A DNA stretch of 64,000 nucleotides from an uncultured Lachnospiraceae bacterium (lineage in GTDB: Bacteria; Bacillota; Clostridia; Lachnospirales; Lachnospiraceae): the NCBI GenBank assembly GCA_910577105.1, contig CAJTMB010000009.1, forward strand, positions 47,327-111,326. The letters are read 5' to 3'. The notes beneath the pieces were generated by a model. The model had not been told where the DNA came from. It searched no databases and saw nothing but the letters and a program-made list of their open reading frames with translations. Positions within the stretch are counted from its first letter, which is position 1. Each line of letters begins with the position of its first letter. Both the position numbers and the translations under genes were made by a program. This document shows positions 17,014-24,271 of this stretch, piece after piece.

Positions 17014-17298
17014 ATGTTGAATATGAACCTTCAATTTTTTGCTCATAAAAAGGGTGTTGGTTCTACCAAAAACGGCAGGGATTCCGAATCCAAACGTTTA
17101 GGAGCAAAGAGAGCTGACGGCCAGTTTGTAAAAGCCGGTAATATCTTATACAGACAGCGCGGCACGAAAATTCATCCCGGCGTAAATGTTGGAATCGGCG
17201 GCGATGATACCTTATTTGCCAAGGTAGACGGCATTTTAAGATTTGAGCGAAAAGGCAGAGACAAAAAGCAGGCTTCCGTATATCCTGTTGAAAAATAA
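17014..17298 (+). CDS. rpmA: 50S ribosomal protein L27 with cleavable N-terminal extension
   Basis: This 94-residue bL27 begins MLNMNLQFFAHKKGVGS; cleavage by Prp after LQFF exposes the AHKKG end that reaches the peptidyl-transferase centre. The GSTKNGRDSESKRLGAK region is typical. A GAGGAGGTG site precedes ATG 17014, and an intrinsic terminator-like hairpin follows. Confidence 0.97.
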   Translation: MLNMNLQFFAHKKGVGSTKNGRDSESKRLGAKRADGQFVKAGNILYRQRGTKIHPGVNVGIGGDDTLFAKVDGILRFERKGRDKKQASVYPVEK

Positions 17299-17310
17299 GA
17301 GATTTGTCAC

Positions 17311-17343
17311 GGGCTTCAAACGGCAGTTTGAAGCCCCTTTTCA
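17311..17343 (+). terminator. Terminator or attenuator between rpmA and obgE
   Basis: GGGCTTCAAAC (17311-17321) and GTTTGAAGCCC (17326-17336) form a perfect 11-bp stem with a GGCA loop followed by CTTTT. It lies only 15 bases before the obgE start, so partial read-through is likely. Confidence 0.85.
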
Positions 17344-17358
17344 GTTAAAGGAGTTTCT

Positions 17359-18648
17359 ATGTTTGCAGACAGAGCGGCTATCTATGTAAAAAGCGGAAAA
17401 GGCGGGGACGGACATGTTTCCTTCCGCCGTGAAAAATATGTTCCCAACGGAGGACCTGACGGCGGGGACGGCGGAAAAGGCGGAGACGTGATTTTTGTAG
17501 TTGATGAAGGTCTGAATACGCTTACCGATTTTCGACACATTCGCAAATATCAGGCGCAGAATGGGGAAGACGGCGGAAAGAAAAACTGCCGCGGAAAAAA
17601 CGGGGAAGATATTCTGATTAAAGTCCCGGAAGGAACCGTCATTAAAGAAGCGGAAAGCGGTAAGGTCATAGTGGATATGTCCGGTGACAACAAACAGGTT
17701 GTACTCCTTAAGGGCGGTCGGGGCGGCAATGGAAACCAGCACTATGCAACATCCACCATGCAGGTACCCCGTTACGCACAGCCGGGACAACCGGCAAAGG
17801 AACTGAATCTGATTCTGGAATTAAAGGTCATCGCTGACGTAGGGCTGGTAGGGTTTCCTAATGTAGGAAAATCCACTTTTCTCGCCAGGGTAACCAACGC
17901 CAGACCCAAAATTGCCAATTATCACTTTACCACCCTCAATCCCAATCTGGGAGTAGTGGATTTAAACGACGGAACCGGTTTCGTCATAGCCGATATTCCC
18001 GGACTGATTGAAGGAGCATCAGAGGGCATTGGACTGGGACATGAATTTTTAAGGCATATTGAACGCACCAAAATCCTGATTCATATGGTGGATGCCGCCG
18101 GTTCGGAAGGCAGGGACCCCATTGCAGACATTTATGCCATTGACAAAGAGTTGAAGGCTTACAATCCGGAAATTGCAGACAGGCCTCAAATCATCGCTGC
18201 CAATAAAACAGATTTGATTTATCATGCAGAGGACGACATTATTGGAAAACTAAGAGCAGAATTTGAACCAAAGAATATACCTGTATACCCCATTTCCGCA
18301 GTCAGCGGGGACGGTGTGACAGAGCTTCTTTATCAGGTAAAAAACATGCTTGCCACACTGGATGAAAAACCGGTTGTCTTTGAACCGGAATTTTTCCCGG
18401 AAACGATGATGGCCGATGAAAACGAGCCATATACGGTAGTTTATGACGAGGAAAAAGAAGAATATGTGATTGAAGGTCCACGAATAGAAAAAATGTTGGG
18501 ATATACGAACCTGGAAAGTGAAAAAGGATTTACCTTTTTCCAGAAGTTCTTAAAAGACTCCGGTATTTTGAAAGAACTGGAATCCCTGGGTATACAGGAA
18601 GGAGATACTGTGCGGATGTACGGTCTGTCCTTTGACTATTATAAATAA
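17359..18648 (+). CDS. obg: GTPase ObgE/CgtA
   Basis: This 429-residue protein has the Gly-rich Obg fold (about residues 1-158), a GTPase domain and a C-terminal OCT domain (about 350-429). GTPase motifs are G1 GFPNVGKST, G3 DIPGLIEGA and G4 NKTD. It is a ribosome-assembly and growth-control GTPase. Position after L21 and L27 is nearly universal. Confidence 0.97.
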   Translation: MFADRAAIYVKSGKGGDGHVSFRREKYVPNGGPDGGDGGKGGDVIFVVDEGLNTLTDFRHIRKYQAQNGEDGGKKNCRGKNGEDILIKVPEGTVIKEAESGKVIVDMSGDNKQVVLLKGGRGGNGNQHYATSTMQVPRYAQPGQPAKELNLILELKVIADVGLVGFPNVGKSTFLARVTNARPKIANYHFTTLNPNLGVVDLNDGTGFVIADIPGLIEGASEGIGLGHEFLRHIERTKILIHMVDAAGSEGRDPIADIYAIDKELKAYNPEIADRPQIIAANKTDLIYHAEDDIIGKLRAEFEPKNIPVYPISAVSGDGVTELLYQVKNMLATLDEKPVVFEPEFFPETMMADENEPYTVVYDEEKEEYVIEGPRIEKMLGYTNLESEKGFTFFQKFLKDSGILKELESLGIQEGDTVRMYGLSFDYYK

Positions 18649-18676
18649 TCAGATTGATATTTGCATTTTTAACCAT

Positions 18677-18747
18677 GAGTTGTGTCTGCGCGTTGCTTGT
18701 CACAAACTCGTAAGCCATTTATGACTTTTTGCAACAAGGCAACGCAG
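18677..18747 (+). promoter_or_regulatory. Candidate pseudoknot leader between obgE and yhbY
   Basis: GAGTTGTG (18677-18684) can pair with CACAAACTC (18701-18709). The loop between them, 18686-18700, is in turn largely complementary to 18734-18747, with two small bulges. The second helix ends just before the yhbY ribosome site GAGGA at 18752. This could be an H-type pseudoknot or two alternative hairpins. Confidence 0.4.
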
Positions 18748-18759
18748 AAATGAGGAAAA

Positions 18760-19047
18760 ATGACTAGCAAACAGAGAGCATATTTAAAAAGTCTGGCAAG
18801 CACCCTGGAACCTCTTTTTCAAATCGGCAAGTCCAGCCTTACGCCGGAAGTTACGGCTGCCATATCGGAAGCCTTCAATACAAGGGAACTCATCAAAATT
18901 GGCGTATTAAAGAACTGTTTTGACGACCCCAAAGAAATTGCGGAAATGATTGCCGAAAGAACCCATTCCCAGGTTGTACATGTCATCGGGAAAAAGATTG
19001 TACTGTATAAAGAAAGTAAAAACAATAAAAAGATTATATTGCCCTGA
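18760..19047 (+). CDS. yhbY: YhbY-family CRM-domain RNA-binding protein
   Basis: This 95-residue protein consists of a single CRM domain. It starts MTSKQRAYLKSLA and has the GxxG loop in QIGKSSLTPEV, followed by ELIKIGVLKN. The family associates with pre-50S ribosomal particles. Its location between obg and nadD fits the conserved Firmicute cluster. Confidence 0.93.
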   Translation: MTSKQRAYLKSLASTLEPLFQIGKSSLTPEVTAAISEAFNTRELIKIGVLKNCFDDPKEIAEMIAERTHSQVVHVIGKKIVLYKESKNNKKIILP

Positions 19048-19060
19048 TAAGGAGGCTGCT

Positions 19061-19693
19061 ATGATTCCTCAGCCTGTAAATTCTCCATGCAAAATAGGCA
19101 TTATGGGTGGAACCTTTAACCCCATACACACAGGGCATCTATTGTTGGCGGAAACAGCCCTGTCAAGTGAAGGACTTCAAAAAGTGATGTTTATCCCCAG
19201 CGGAAAGCCTTATATGAAAGACGAAGACTCAGTTTTGGATGCCTCACACAGGCAAAAGATGGTAGAACTTGCAATTGCTGATAACCCGTCATTTAGTGTT
19301 TCAGACATGGAAATACGGCGCTTAGGCAATACCTATACCAGTGAAACCCTGACAATCTTAAAACAGGAACAGCCTGAAACAGAATTTTATTTTATCCTTG
19401 GAGCTGACAACCTGTTTACCATGGAAACATGGAAAGAACCGGAAAAAATATTCTCTGCCTGTACCATTCTTGCCGCTGTGCGTAATGGAGTGGACAATGC
19501 ACAAATGCAGGAAAAGTGCAGGGAACTTTCAGATAATTACCATGCCAAAATCAAACTGCTTTCATTTCCGGAAACAGATATTTCTTCCACCGACATCAGA
19601 ATGCTTATCAGACAAAACAAAAGTATCCGCTATATGGTTCCGGAACCGGTGCGGAGATATATAGAAAAAAACCAACTGTATTCAGCTAAATGA
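19061..19693 (+). CDS. nadD: Nicotinate-nucleotide adenylyltransferase
   Basis: This 210-residue enzyme makes deamido-NAD from NaMN and ATP. GGTFNPIHTGHLLLAE contains the T/HxGH nucleotidyl-transfer motif, and SSTDIRMLI is the C-terminal ISSTxIR motif. ATG 19061 is preceded by AAGGAGG; longer in-frame starts overlap yhbY. yqeK follows, as in Bacillus. Confidence 0.96.
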   Translation: MIPQPVNSPCKIGIMGGTFNPIHTGHLLLAETALSSEGLQKVMFIPSGKPYMKDEDSVLDASHRQKMVELAIADNPSFSVSDMEIRRLGNTYTSETLTILKQEQPETEFYFILGADNLFTMETWKEPEKIFSACTILAAVRNGVDNAQMQEKCRELSDNYHAKIKLLSFPETDISSTDIRMLIRQNKSIRYMVPEPVRRYIEKNQLYSAK

Positions 19694-19733
19694 CTATCAC
19701 AAAAACGGCTGTGATATGCATGGAAAGGACACC

Positions 19734-20339
19734 ATGAAGAGCGCAGATATCAGAAAAATCAAAAAATCATTGGAAAAAAATTTGGACGAAAAACGCTTTG
19801 AGCATACCATAGGAGTGGCCTATACGGCTGCAGCCCTTGCCATGCGGTATGAGGAATCCATAGAAAATGCAGAGTTGGCGGGACTGTTGCATGATTGTGC
19901 AAAGGGCCTTGATGAAGATAAGCTGATATCCATATGTGAGAAACATCATATCAGCATCACCGATTTGGAAAGAAGAAATCCGTTTCTGCTTCATGCCAAA
20001 GCCGGAAGCTTTCTTGCCATGAAGACATATAAAGTACAGGATAATGATGTAATTAATGCCATTTTAAACCACATCACCGGAAGGCCGGGAATGTCAGTAC
20101 TGGAAAAAATAATCTTTGTAGCTGACTATATTGAACCAAGAAGAAACCATGCCCCGAATCTGGCCCAAATCCGTAAACTGGCCTTTATCGATTTGAATGC
20201 AGCTACACTCAAAATTTTAGGGGACACCCTGGAACATCTTCATTCCTCTAAAGAGGAAATTGATTCCATGACGGAAAAAACCTACGAATATTACCTTCAT
20301 TTAGAAAACACTACAGACGCAGAAGAAAGTGAGGAATAA
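19734..20339 (+). CDS. yqeK: YqeK-type HD-domain hydrolase
   Basis: This 201-residue HD-superfamily phosphohydrolase has metal ligands visible in FEHTIGVAYTA, LLHDCAKGL and the later FVADYIEP. YqeK proteins are reported to be symmetrical Ap4A hydrolases. ATG 19734 follows AAAGGA; an ATG at 19716 is possible. It lies between nadD and rsfS, the usual context. Confidence 0.92.
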   Translation: MKSADIRKIKKSLEKNLDEKRFEHTIGVAYTAAALAMRYEESIENAELAGLLHDCAKGLDEDKLISICEKHHISITDLERRNPFLLHAKAGSFLAMKTYKVQDNDVINAILNHITGRPGMSVLEKIIFVADYIEPRRNHAPNLAQIRKLAFIDLNAATLKILGDTLEHLHSSKEEIDSMTEKTYEYYLHLENTTDAEESEE

Positions 20340-20340
20340 A

Positions 20341-20697
20341 ATGGATATAAATAATTCTAAAACAATGGCAAAATTGGCCATACAGGCATTGGAAGATAAA
20401 AAAGCGGAAGATGTCCGCATTATAGATATCAGCGAAATATCTATTCTCGCAGATTACTTCCTGATTGCCACCGGAAACAACCAGAGCCAGATACAGGCAA
20501 TGGCTGACAATGTGCAGGATGCACTCGGCAGGGCCGGATATGAGATGAAACAAGTAGAAGGGTATCGCACCGCAAACTGGGTCTTAATGGATTTTGGTGA
20601 TGTAATTGTGCATATATTTGACAAGGAAAACCGTCTGTTTTATAATCTGGAACGTATCTGGAGAGATGGTAAAACGATTTCACTTTCCGAATTATAA
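20341..20697 (+). CDS. rsfS: Ribosomal silencing factor RsfS
   Basis: This 118-residue DUF143-fold protein has IIDISEISILADYFLIATG and GYRTANWVLMDFGDVIVHIF, both diagnostic. It binds uL14 and blocks subunit joining in starvation. It follows yqeK by one base and is closed by a strong terminator. Confidence 0.96.
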   Translation: MDINNSKTMAKLAIQALEDKKAEDVRIIDISEISILADYFLIATGNNQSQIQAMADNVQDALGRAGYEMKQVEGYRTANWVLMDFGDVIVHIFDKENRLFYNLERIWRDGKTISLSEL

Positions 20698-20716
20698 AAA
20701 TGAATAAATTCAATAA

Positions 20717-20753
20717 AAAAACTCAACTATAAGATATAGCTGAGTTTTTTTTT
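20717..20753. terminator. Bidirectional terminator between rsfS and the DUF378 gene
   Basis: ACTCAACTATA and TATAGCTGAGT form a stem with one mismatch. It is preceded by an A-run (20715-20720) and followed by a run of nine T, so it can serve both convergent genes. Confidence 0.9.
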
Positions 20754-20757
20754 ATTG

Positions 20758-20970
20758 CTAAATATCTTTGTCCTTGCAGATTTTTCCGAAGAATGTTATT
20801 AGATACAGCCCACAAAGACCAACAAGTACGTATACAATTCTAGACAGCCAGGTCATGTCACCAAAGAGAAAAGATACCAAATCCAGACGGAAGATACCAA
20901 TCAAACCCCAGTTAATGGCACCTATAATGGTAATGACCAAGGCCGTAATATCAAGCCATTTAATTCCCAT
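20758..20970 (-). CDS. DUF378 small membrane protein
   Basis: This 70-residue protein has two membrane segments, MGIKWLDITALVITIIGAINWG and a second LSRIVYVLVGLCGLYLI stretch, and the INWGLIGIF signature of DUF378. Function is unknown. A GGAGG site lies next to a hairpin that may hide it. lexA lies upstream on the same strand. Confidence 0.88.
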   Translation of the reverse strand: MGIKWLDITALVITIIGAINWGLIGIFRLDLVSFLFGDMTWLSRIVYVLVGLCGLYLITFFGKICKDKDI

Positions 20971-20979
20971 AATATATTA

Positions 20980-21012
20980 CCTCCTTCTCTGTTATTTTGC
21001 TCTTAGAGAAGG
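20980..21012 (-). promoter_or_regulatory. Hairpin overlapping the Shine-Dalgarno of the DUF378 gene
   Basis: In minus-strand reading, CCTTCTCT (21012-21005) pairs perfectly with AGAGAAGG (20990-20983). The latter runs into the AAGGAGG ribosome site, so folding would cover part of the SD. Confidence 0.5.
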
Positions 21013-21050
21013 ATAAATATACAAATTTTTAAAAAATTTTTGATATATTT

Positions 21051-21668
21051 TTAACTTAATAGTCTGAAAACGCCAAAAACTTTTCCCAGAATCTGGCAAC
21101 TTTCTACAATTATGGGTTCCATTGAATCGTTTTCCGGCTGCAGACGAATGTGTCCGTTTTCCTTATAAAAAGTTTTGACGGTGGCAGAATCATCTACAAG
21201 CGCAACAACGGTATCTCCGTTATGCGCGGTATTACAAACCTGAACAAAAATCTGGTCCCCACTGTATATGCCTACATTAATCATGGAATCGCCTTTTACT
21301 TTTACAATAAAAGAATCTCCCTGCGGAACCACATCGGCAGGTACGGGAAAGTAGCTTTCAATGTTTTCCTGTGCAAGAATGGGAACTCCGGCAGCCACAG
21401 TACCAATCACGGGAAGGCTGACCATTTCCTTGCGCACCATATGAAAACTGTCATCACATATCTCAATGGCACGCGGTTTCGTGGGGTCCCTCCTTATGTA
21501 TCCATTTTTTTCAAGCGTTTCCAAATGGGAATGTACGGAAGAAGTGGACTTTAAATGCACTGCCTCGCATATCTCCCGTACGGCGGGCGGATAACCTTTA
21601 TCTAAAATTTCTTTCTTGATATATTCTAAAATTTCCAACTGCTTCGGCGTGATTTTTCCCTGGCTCAT
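21051..21668 (-). CDS. lexA: SOS repressor LexA
   Basis: This 205-residue protein has an N-terminal winged helix (about residues 1-65) and a C-terminal S24 peptidase domain. The self-cleavage bond is A93-G94 within VAAGVPI, the catalytic Ser is S128 (GDSM) and the Lys is K165 (ATVKTF). It represses DNA-damage genes. ATG 21668 is preceded by GGAGGGT. It is divergent from a yneA-like gene and likely autoregulated. Confidence 0.97.
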   Translation of the reverse strand: MSQGKITPKQLEILEYIKKEILDKGYPPAVREICEAVHLKSTSSVHSHLETLEKNGYIRRDPTKPRAIEICDDSFHMVRKEMVSLPVIGTVAAGVPILAQENIESYFPVPADVVPQGDSFIVKVKGDSMINVGIYSGDQIFVQVCNTAHNGDTVVALVDDSATVKTFYKENGHIRLQPENDSMEPIIVESCQILGKVFGVFRLLS

Positions 21669-21705
21669 AACGTACCCTCCATTTATTATTCTTAGTGATA
21701 ACCTG

Positions 21706-21734
21706 AGTATAACACAAGAAAAAAGAAAAAGCAA
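21706..21734 (-). promoter_or_regulatory. lexA promoter
   Basis: On the minus strand TTGCTT (21734-21729), a 17-base spacer and TATACT (21711-21706) form a good sigma-A promoter. Confidence 0.75.
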
Positions 21735-21745
21735 ACATATATTCA

Positions 21746-21840
21746 GAAAATATGTTCGATTTTTTCCTCCAGACTATTGACAACAGAAAATATGTTCGCT
21801 ATAATCCCTATATAAGAACAAACGTTCCGAACGCATATTC
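21746..21840. promoter_or_regulatory. Cluster of four LexA-box-like sites
   Basis: Against the Gram-positive pattern GAAC-N4-GTTC, 21816-21827 is a perfect match (GAACAAACGTTC). GAAAATATGTTC occurs twice (21746-21757 and 21786-21797) and GAACGCATATTC once (21829-21840), each with one mismatch. The second lies in the spacer of the yneA promoter; the third and fourth cover its start region. Confidence 0.85.
21777..21805 (+). promoter_or_regulatory. Consensus promoter of the yneA-like gene
   Basis: TTGACA (21777-21782), a 17-base spacer and TATAAT (21800-21805) match consensus in all twelve positions. A LexA-box-like site sits in the spacer, implying a strong promoter held off by LexA. Confidence 0.9.
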
Positions 21841-21855
21841 AGAAAGGACATGCAC

Positions 21856-22239
21856 ATGGATTTAAGAGCATATGAAGAATTATTATTAAGGGAATACAGA
21901 AACAAGCAAAAAAGGATGTTAAGAATCCGACAGTTGCACAGACGCATCTTCCTTGTTGTTTTGACAGCTGTTCTGGTTCTGTTGTTAACCGTTTCCTACC
22001 ATGCCATCCTTTCGGAAGCAACCACCAATGACAAAGACATCTCCTTCAAATACTATACCAGTATAGAAATCCAACACGGGGATTCCCTTTGGACGCTTGC
22101 CAAAGAATATGCAGGAGAGGAGTATGCATCCGCAGAAGACTACATCCATGAGGTTATGCAAATCAATCATATGAGGGAAGAAACCTTGATTGCGGGTCAA
22201 TATCTTATCATCCCGTATTATTCAAATATCTTTAAGTAG
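21856..22239 (+). CDS. yneA: YneA-like LysM protein, probable SOS division suppressor
   Basis: This 127-residue protein has a basic N-terminus, one membrane segment (about residues 31-48) and a C-terminal LysM domain (about 68-121; IQHGDSLWTLAKEYA, HMREETLIAGQYLIIP). The architecture and divergent position next to lexA match Bacillus YneA, which delays septation during SOS. ATG 21856 has better spacing from AAAGGA than ATG 21850. Sequence identity to YneA could not be measured, so the name rests on architecture and context. Confidence 0.82.
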   Translation: MDLRAYEELLLREYRNKQKRMLRIRQLHRRIFLVVLTAVLVLLLTVSYHAILSEATTNDKDISFKYYTSIEIQHGDSLWTLAKEYAGEEYASAEDYIHEVMQINHMREETLIAGQYLIIPYYSNIFK

Positions 22240-23296
22240 CATCGTCCTCCTTGCGGAGTTTCACTACTTTTGCAGCCATCCTGCGTCTTTCATCCTCCAT
22301 GGTTGCGTAGTGTTTACGGGTCGTATTGACGTCTTTATGCCCCAGCACATCCGCAACCAGATAGATATCCCCCGTCTCCCTGTAAAGGGTAGTGCCATAA
22401 GTGCTTCTTAGTTTATGCGGCGTGATTTTCTTTAAAGTAGTGACGCGGGAGGCGTATTTCTTTACAAGGTTCTCCACGGAGCGAACCGCGATTCGTCTGT
22501 TCTGCAAAGAAAGAAAAAGAGCATTTTCATGTCCTGAAGCAGGAATCACATGCTTTCTTTCTTCCAGATATTCCGTAAGCGCCTGCTCCACCTCGTCCCC
22601 AAAGTAGACAACTGCCTCATATCCGCCTTTTCGTCTTATCTTAATCCCGTTATTGTCAAAATCCACATCCTGAATGTCCAGACCAACGCATTCCGATACA
22701 CGGATGCCCGTGCCTAAAAGAAGTGTCAAAAGTGCAACATCACGGGTTCTGGTTTTTTCATGATATGCCAGTTCCTTTTTCGTCAGCTTGGTGCCTGCCT
22801 CCACCTGGTCCAGCAAAATAGCCACCTCGTTTGGTTCAAGGCGAATAATTGCCTTTTCATGCAGTTTGGGCACCGGTACGAGTTCTGCCGTATTTTTTTC
22901 GATACGCTCGGTTTGAAAATAATAATTATAAAAACTCCTGAGCGCCGAAAGCTTTCTTGCCTTTCCCCGTTCCGTGTTTGTAATTTCCCTGCCTTCTTTC
23001 TCATAATAACTGATGTAAGACAGGTATTCCTCAATATCCTGTCTGGTAACTTGATTTAAGACAGCAATGGGAATTTCGCTGATTTCCATTTTAGCGCAGA
23101 CGGGATTTGTTTCATGTAAAAATTCAAAGAAAACCCGGATATCATACGCGTAGGCCAGCCGGGTACGGGTAGAAGTGGTATCCGCTATTCCGCGGAAAAA
23201 CTCCTGACAGAAGGGTGGGAGAGTACCCAGAATATTTCTCAGTTTTACTATATTCTGCTTGTTCTGTGCATCATGATAATTATTTGTATTCGCCAT
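22232..23296 (-). CDS. Tyrosine recombinase/integrase (XerC/D-like)
   Basis: This 354-residue protein has a SAM-like core-binding N-domain (TRLAYAYDIRVFFEFL) and a catalytic domain. The tetrad residues are visible: Arg in GTGIRVSE, Lys in IRRKGG, His-x-x-Arg in HKLR, His in LGHKD, and Tyr in HYATM. No integrated element or att site is recognisable nearby. It converges on yneA with an 8-base overlap. It may be a housekeeping Xer-type enzyme or a domesticated integrase. Confidence 0.9.
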   Translation of the reverse strand: MANTNNYHDAQNKQNIVKLRNILGTLPPFCQEFFRGIADTTSTRTRLAYAYDIRVFFEFLHETNPVCAKMEISEIPIAVLNQVTRQDIEEYLSYISYYEKEGREITNTERGKARKLSALRSFYNYYFQTERIEKNTAELVPVPKLHEKAIIRLEPNEVAILLDQVEAGTKLTKKELAYHEKTRTRDVALLTLLLGTGIRVSECVGLDIQDVDFDNNGIKIRRKGGYEAVVYFGDEVEQALTEYLEERKHVIPASGHENALFLSLQNRRIAVRSVENLVKKYASRVTTLKKITPHKLRSTYGTTLYRETGDIYLVADVLGHKDVNTTRKHYATMEDERRRMAAKVVKLRKEDDAT

Positions 23297-24014
23297 CCTC
23301 TGATTTCCATCCTTGTATATTTCCTGTTTTAACAGCAGTAAACATCCTTTCCTTAACCCCCGGATTCTCCCTGTTTAACTGCATAAGAAGCTGTTTTACA
23401 TATTCCCGTTTGGTATGTCCGTCTGCCGGACAGGGACTTTTCACAACCGGCACTTCATATTTGTTTACAAACCCAATCACATCCGCTTCATTCATATAAA
23501 GCAGGGGCCGGATTACGGTAAGGTCCATACGGTCAAGATAGGTTACCGGCAGAAAAGTGTGAAAACGGCCTTCAAAAATCAAAGACATTAACATGGTTTC
23601 CACCACATCATCCTTATGATGTGCATAAGCGACTTTGTTACAGCCGGCTGCCTTGATTGCATCATTCAAAGCTCCCTTTCTCATCTTGGCACACAAGGAA
23701 CAGGGATTGCTTTCCTTTCTGTCGTCAAAAACGATTTTACCGATATCCGTTTTGACTATTTTGTATTCGACCTGCAATTCCTCACACAATACTTTTATTT
23801 TCTCAAGATTCAGATTTTCAAATCCCAAATCCACCGTAATGGCATACAGTTCAAATTTTTGGGGATAAAAGCGCCTGAGACCGTTTAAAGCGTAAAGGAG
23901 TGTAAGACTGTCCTTTCCTCCGGATATGCCAACAGCAATTTTATCACCTTCTTCAATCATATGATAGTCATCTACGCCCTTTCGAACCAAACTGAGCACC
24001 TGTTGCAGCTTCAT
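23280..24014 (-). CDS. ttcA: TtcA-like tRNA 2-thiocytidine synthetase
   Basis: This 244-residue PP-loop ATPase has SGGKDSLTLLYAL and a CSLC pair plus a later Cys in SPCPADGHTKRE, which fits the Fe-S-binding TtcA/TtuA branch. Enzymes of this family thiolate tRNA, for instance s2C32. The exact tRNA position is inferred. The gene overlaps the recombinase start by 17 bases, suggesting co-transcription. Confidence 0.85.
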   Translation of the reverse strand: MKLQQVLSLVRKGVDDYHMIEEGDKIAVGISGGKDSLTLLYALNGLRRFYPQKFELYAITVDLGFENLNLEKIKVLCEELQVEYKIVKTDIGKIVFDDRKESNPCSLCAKMRKGALNDAIKAAGCNKVAYAHHKDDVVETMLMSLIFEGRFHTFLPVTYLDRMDLTVIRPLLYMNEADVIGFVNKYEVPVVKSPCPADGHTKREYVKQLLMQLNRENPGVKERMFTAVKTGNIQGWKSEDGEYK

Positions 24015-24110
24015 CTTTCATTTCCCTTCCCGGATTATGATTTCATTGTATATCGTAAACACATCCCAACCAGAATAACTCCTAAATACATAACTACCAC
24101 AAATAAAAAT

Positions 24111-24140
24111 ATGATATAGGGATAATTATATCATAATTTT
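24111..24140. terminator. AT-rich hairpin in the ttcA-transporter gap
   Basis: ATGATATA (24111-24118) and TATATCAT (24127-24134) are perfect inverted repeats followed by AATTTTTA. It could be a weak terminator or an operator upstream of the transporter gene. Confidence 0.35.
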
Positions 24141-24172
24141 TATCCGTTTTCCCATATTTTAATAAAAATCTC

Positions 24173-24201
24173 TGTTTTTCCTAAGATTTTCGTGCTATAC
24201 T
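24173..24201 (+). promoter_or_regulatory. Probable extended -10 promoter of the transporter gene
   Basis: TGCTATACT (24193-24201) is an extended -10 element. A poor -35 (TGTTTT, 24173-24178) sits at 17-base spacing. Confidence 0.5.
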
Positions 24202-24271
24202 TCTGTATGAAATATATTGAAAAACTTTATTCGTATTGGGGAAAGCCCGGTCGGGAAAGGTGTGGATTAGA

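Noticed and set aside
21022..21055. A/T-rich palindromic stretch after lexA considered as terminator
   Set aside because: Only A and T runs with no GC stem; pairing is not specific.
23616..23888. Plus-strand frame within ttcA
   Set aside because: Overlaps PP-loop enzyme coding sequence on the other strand; no independent support.
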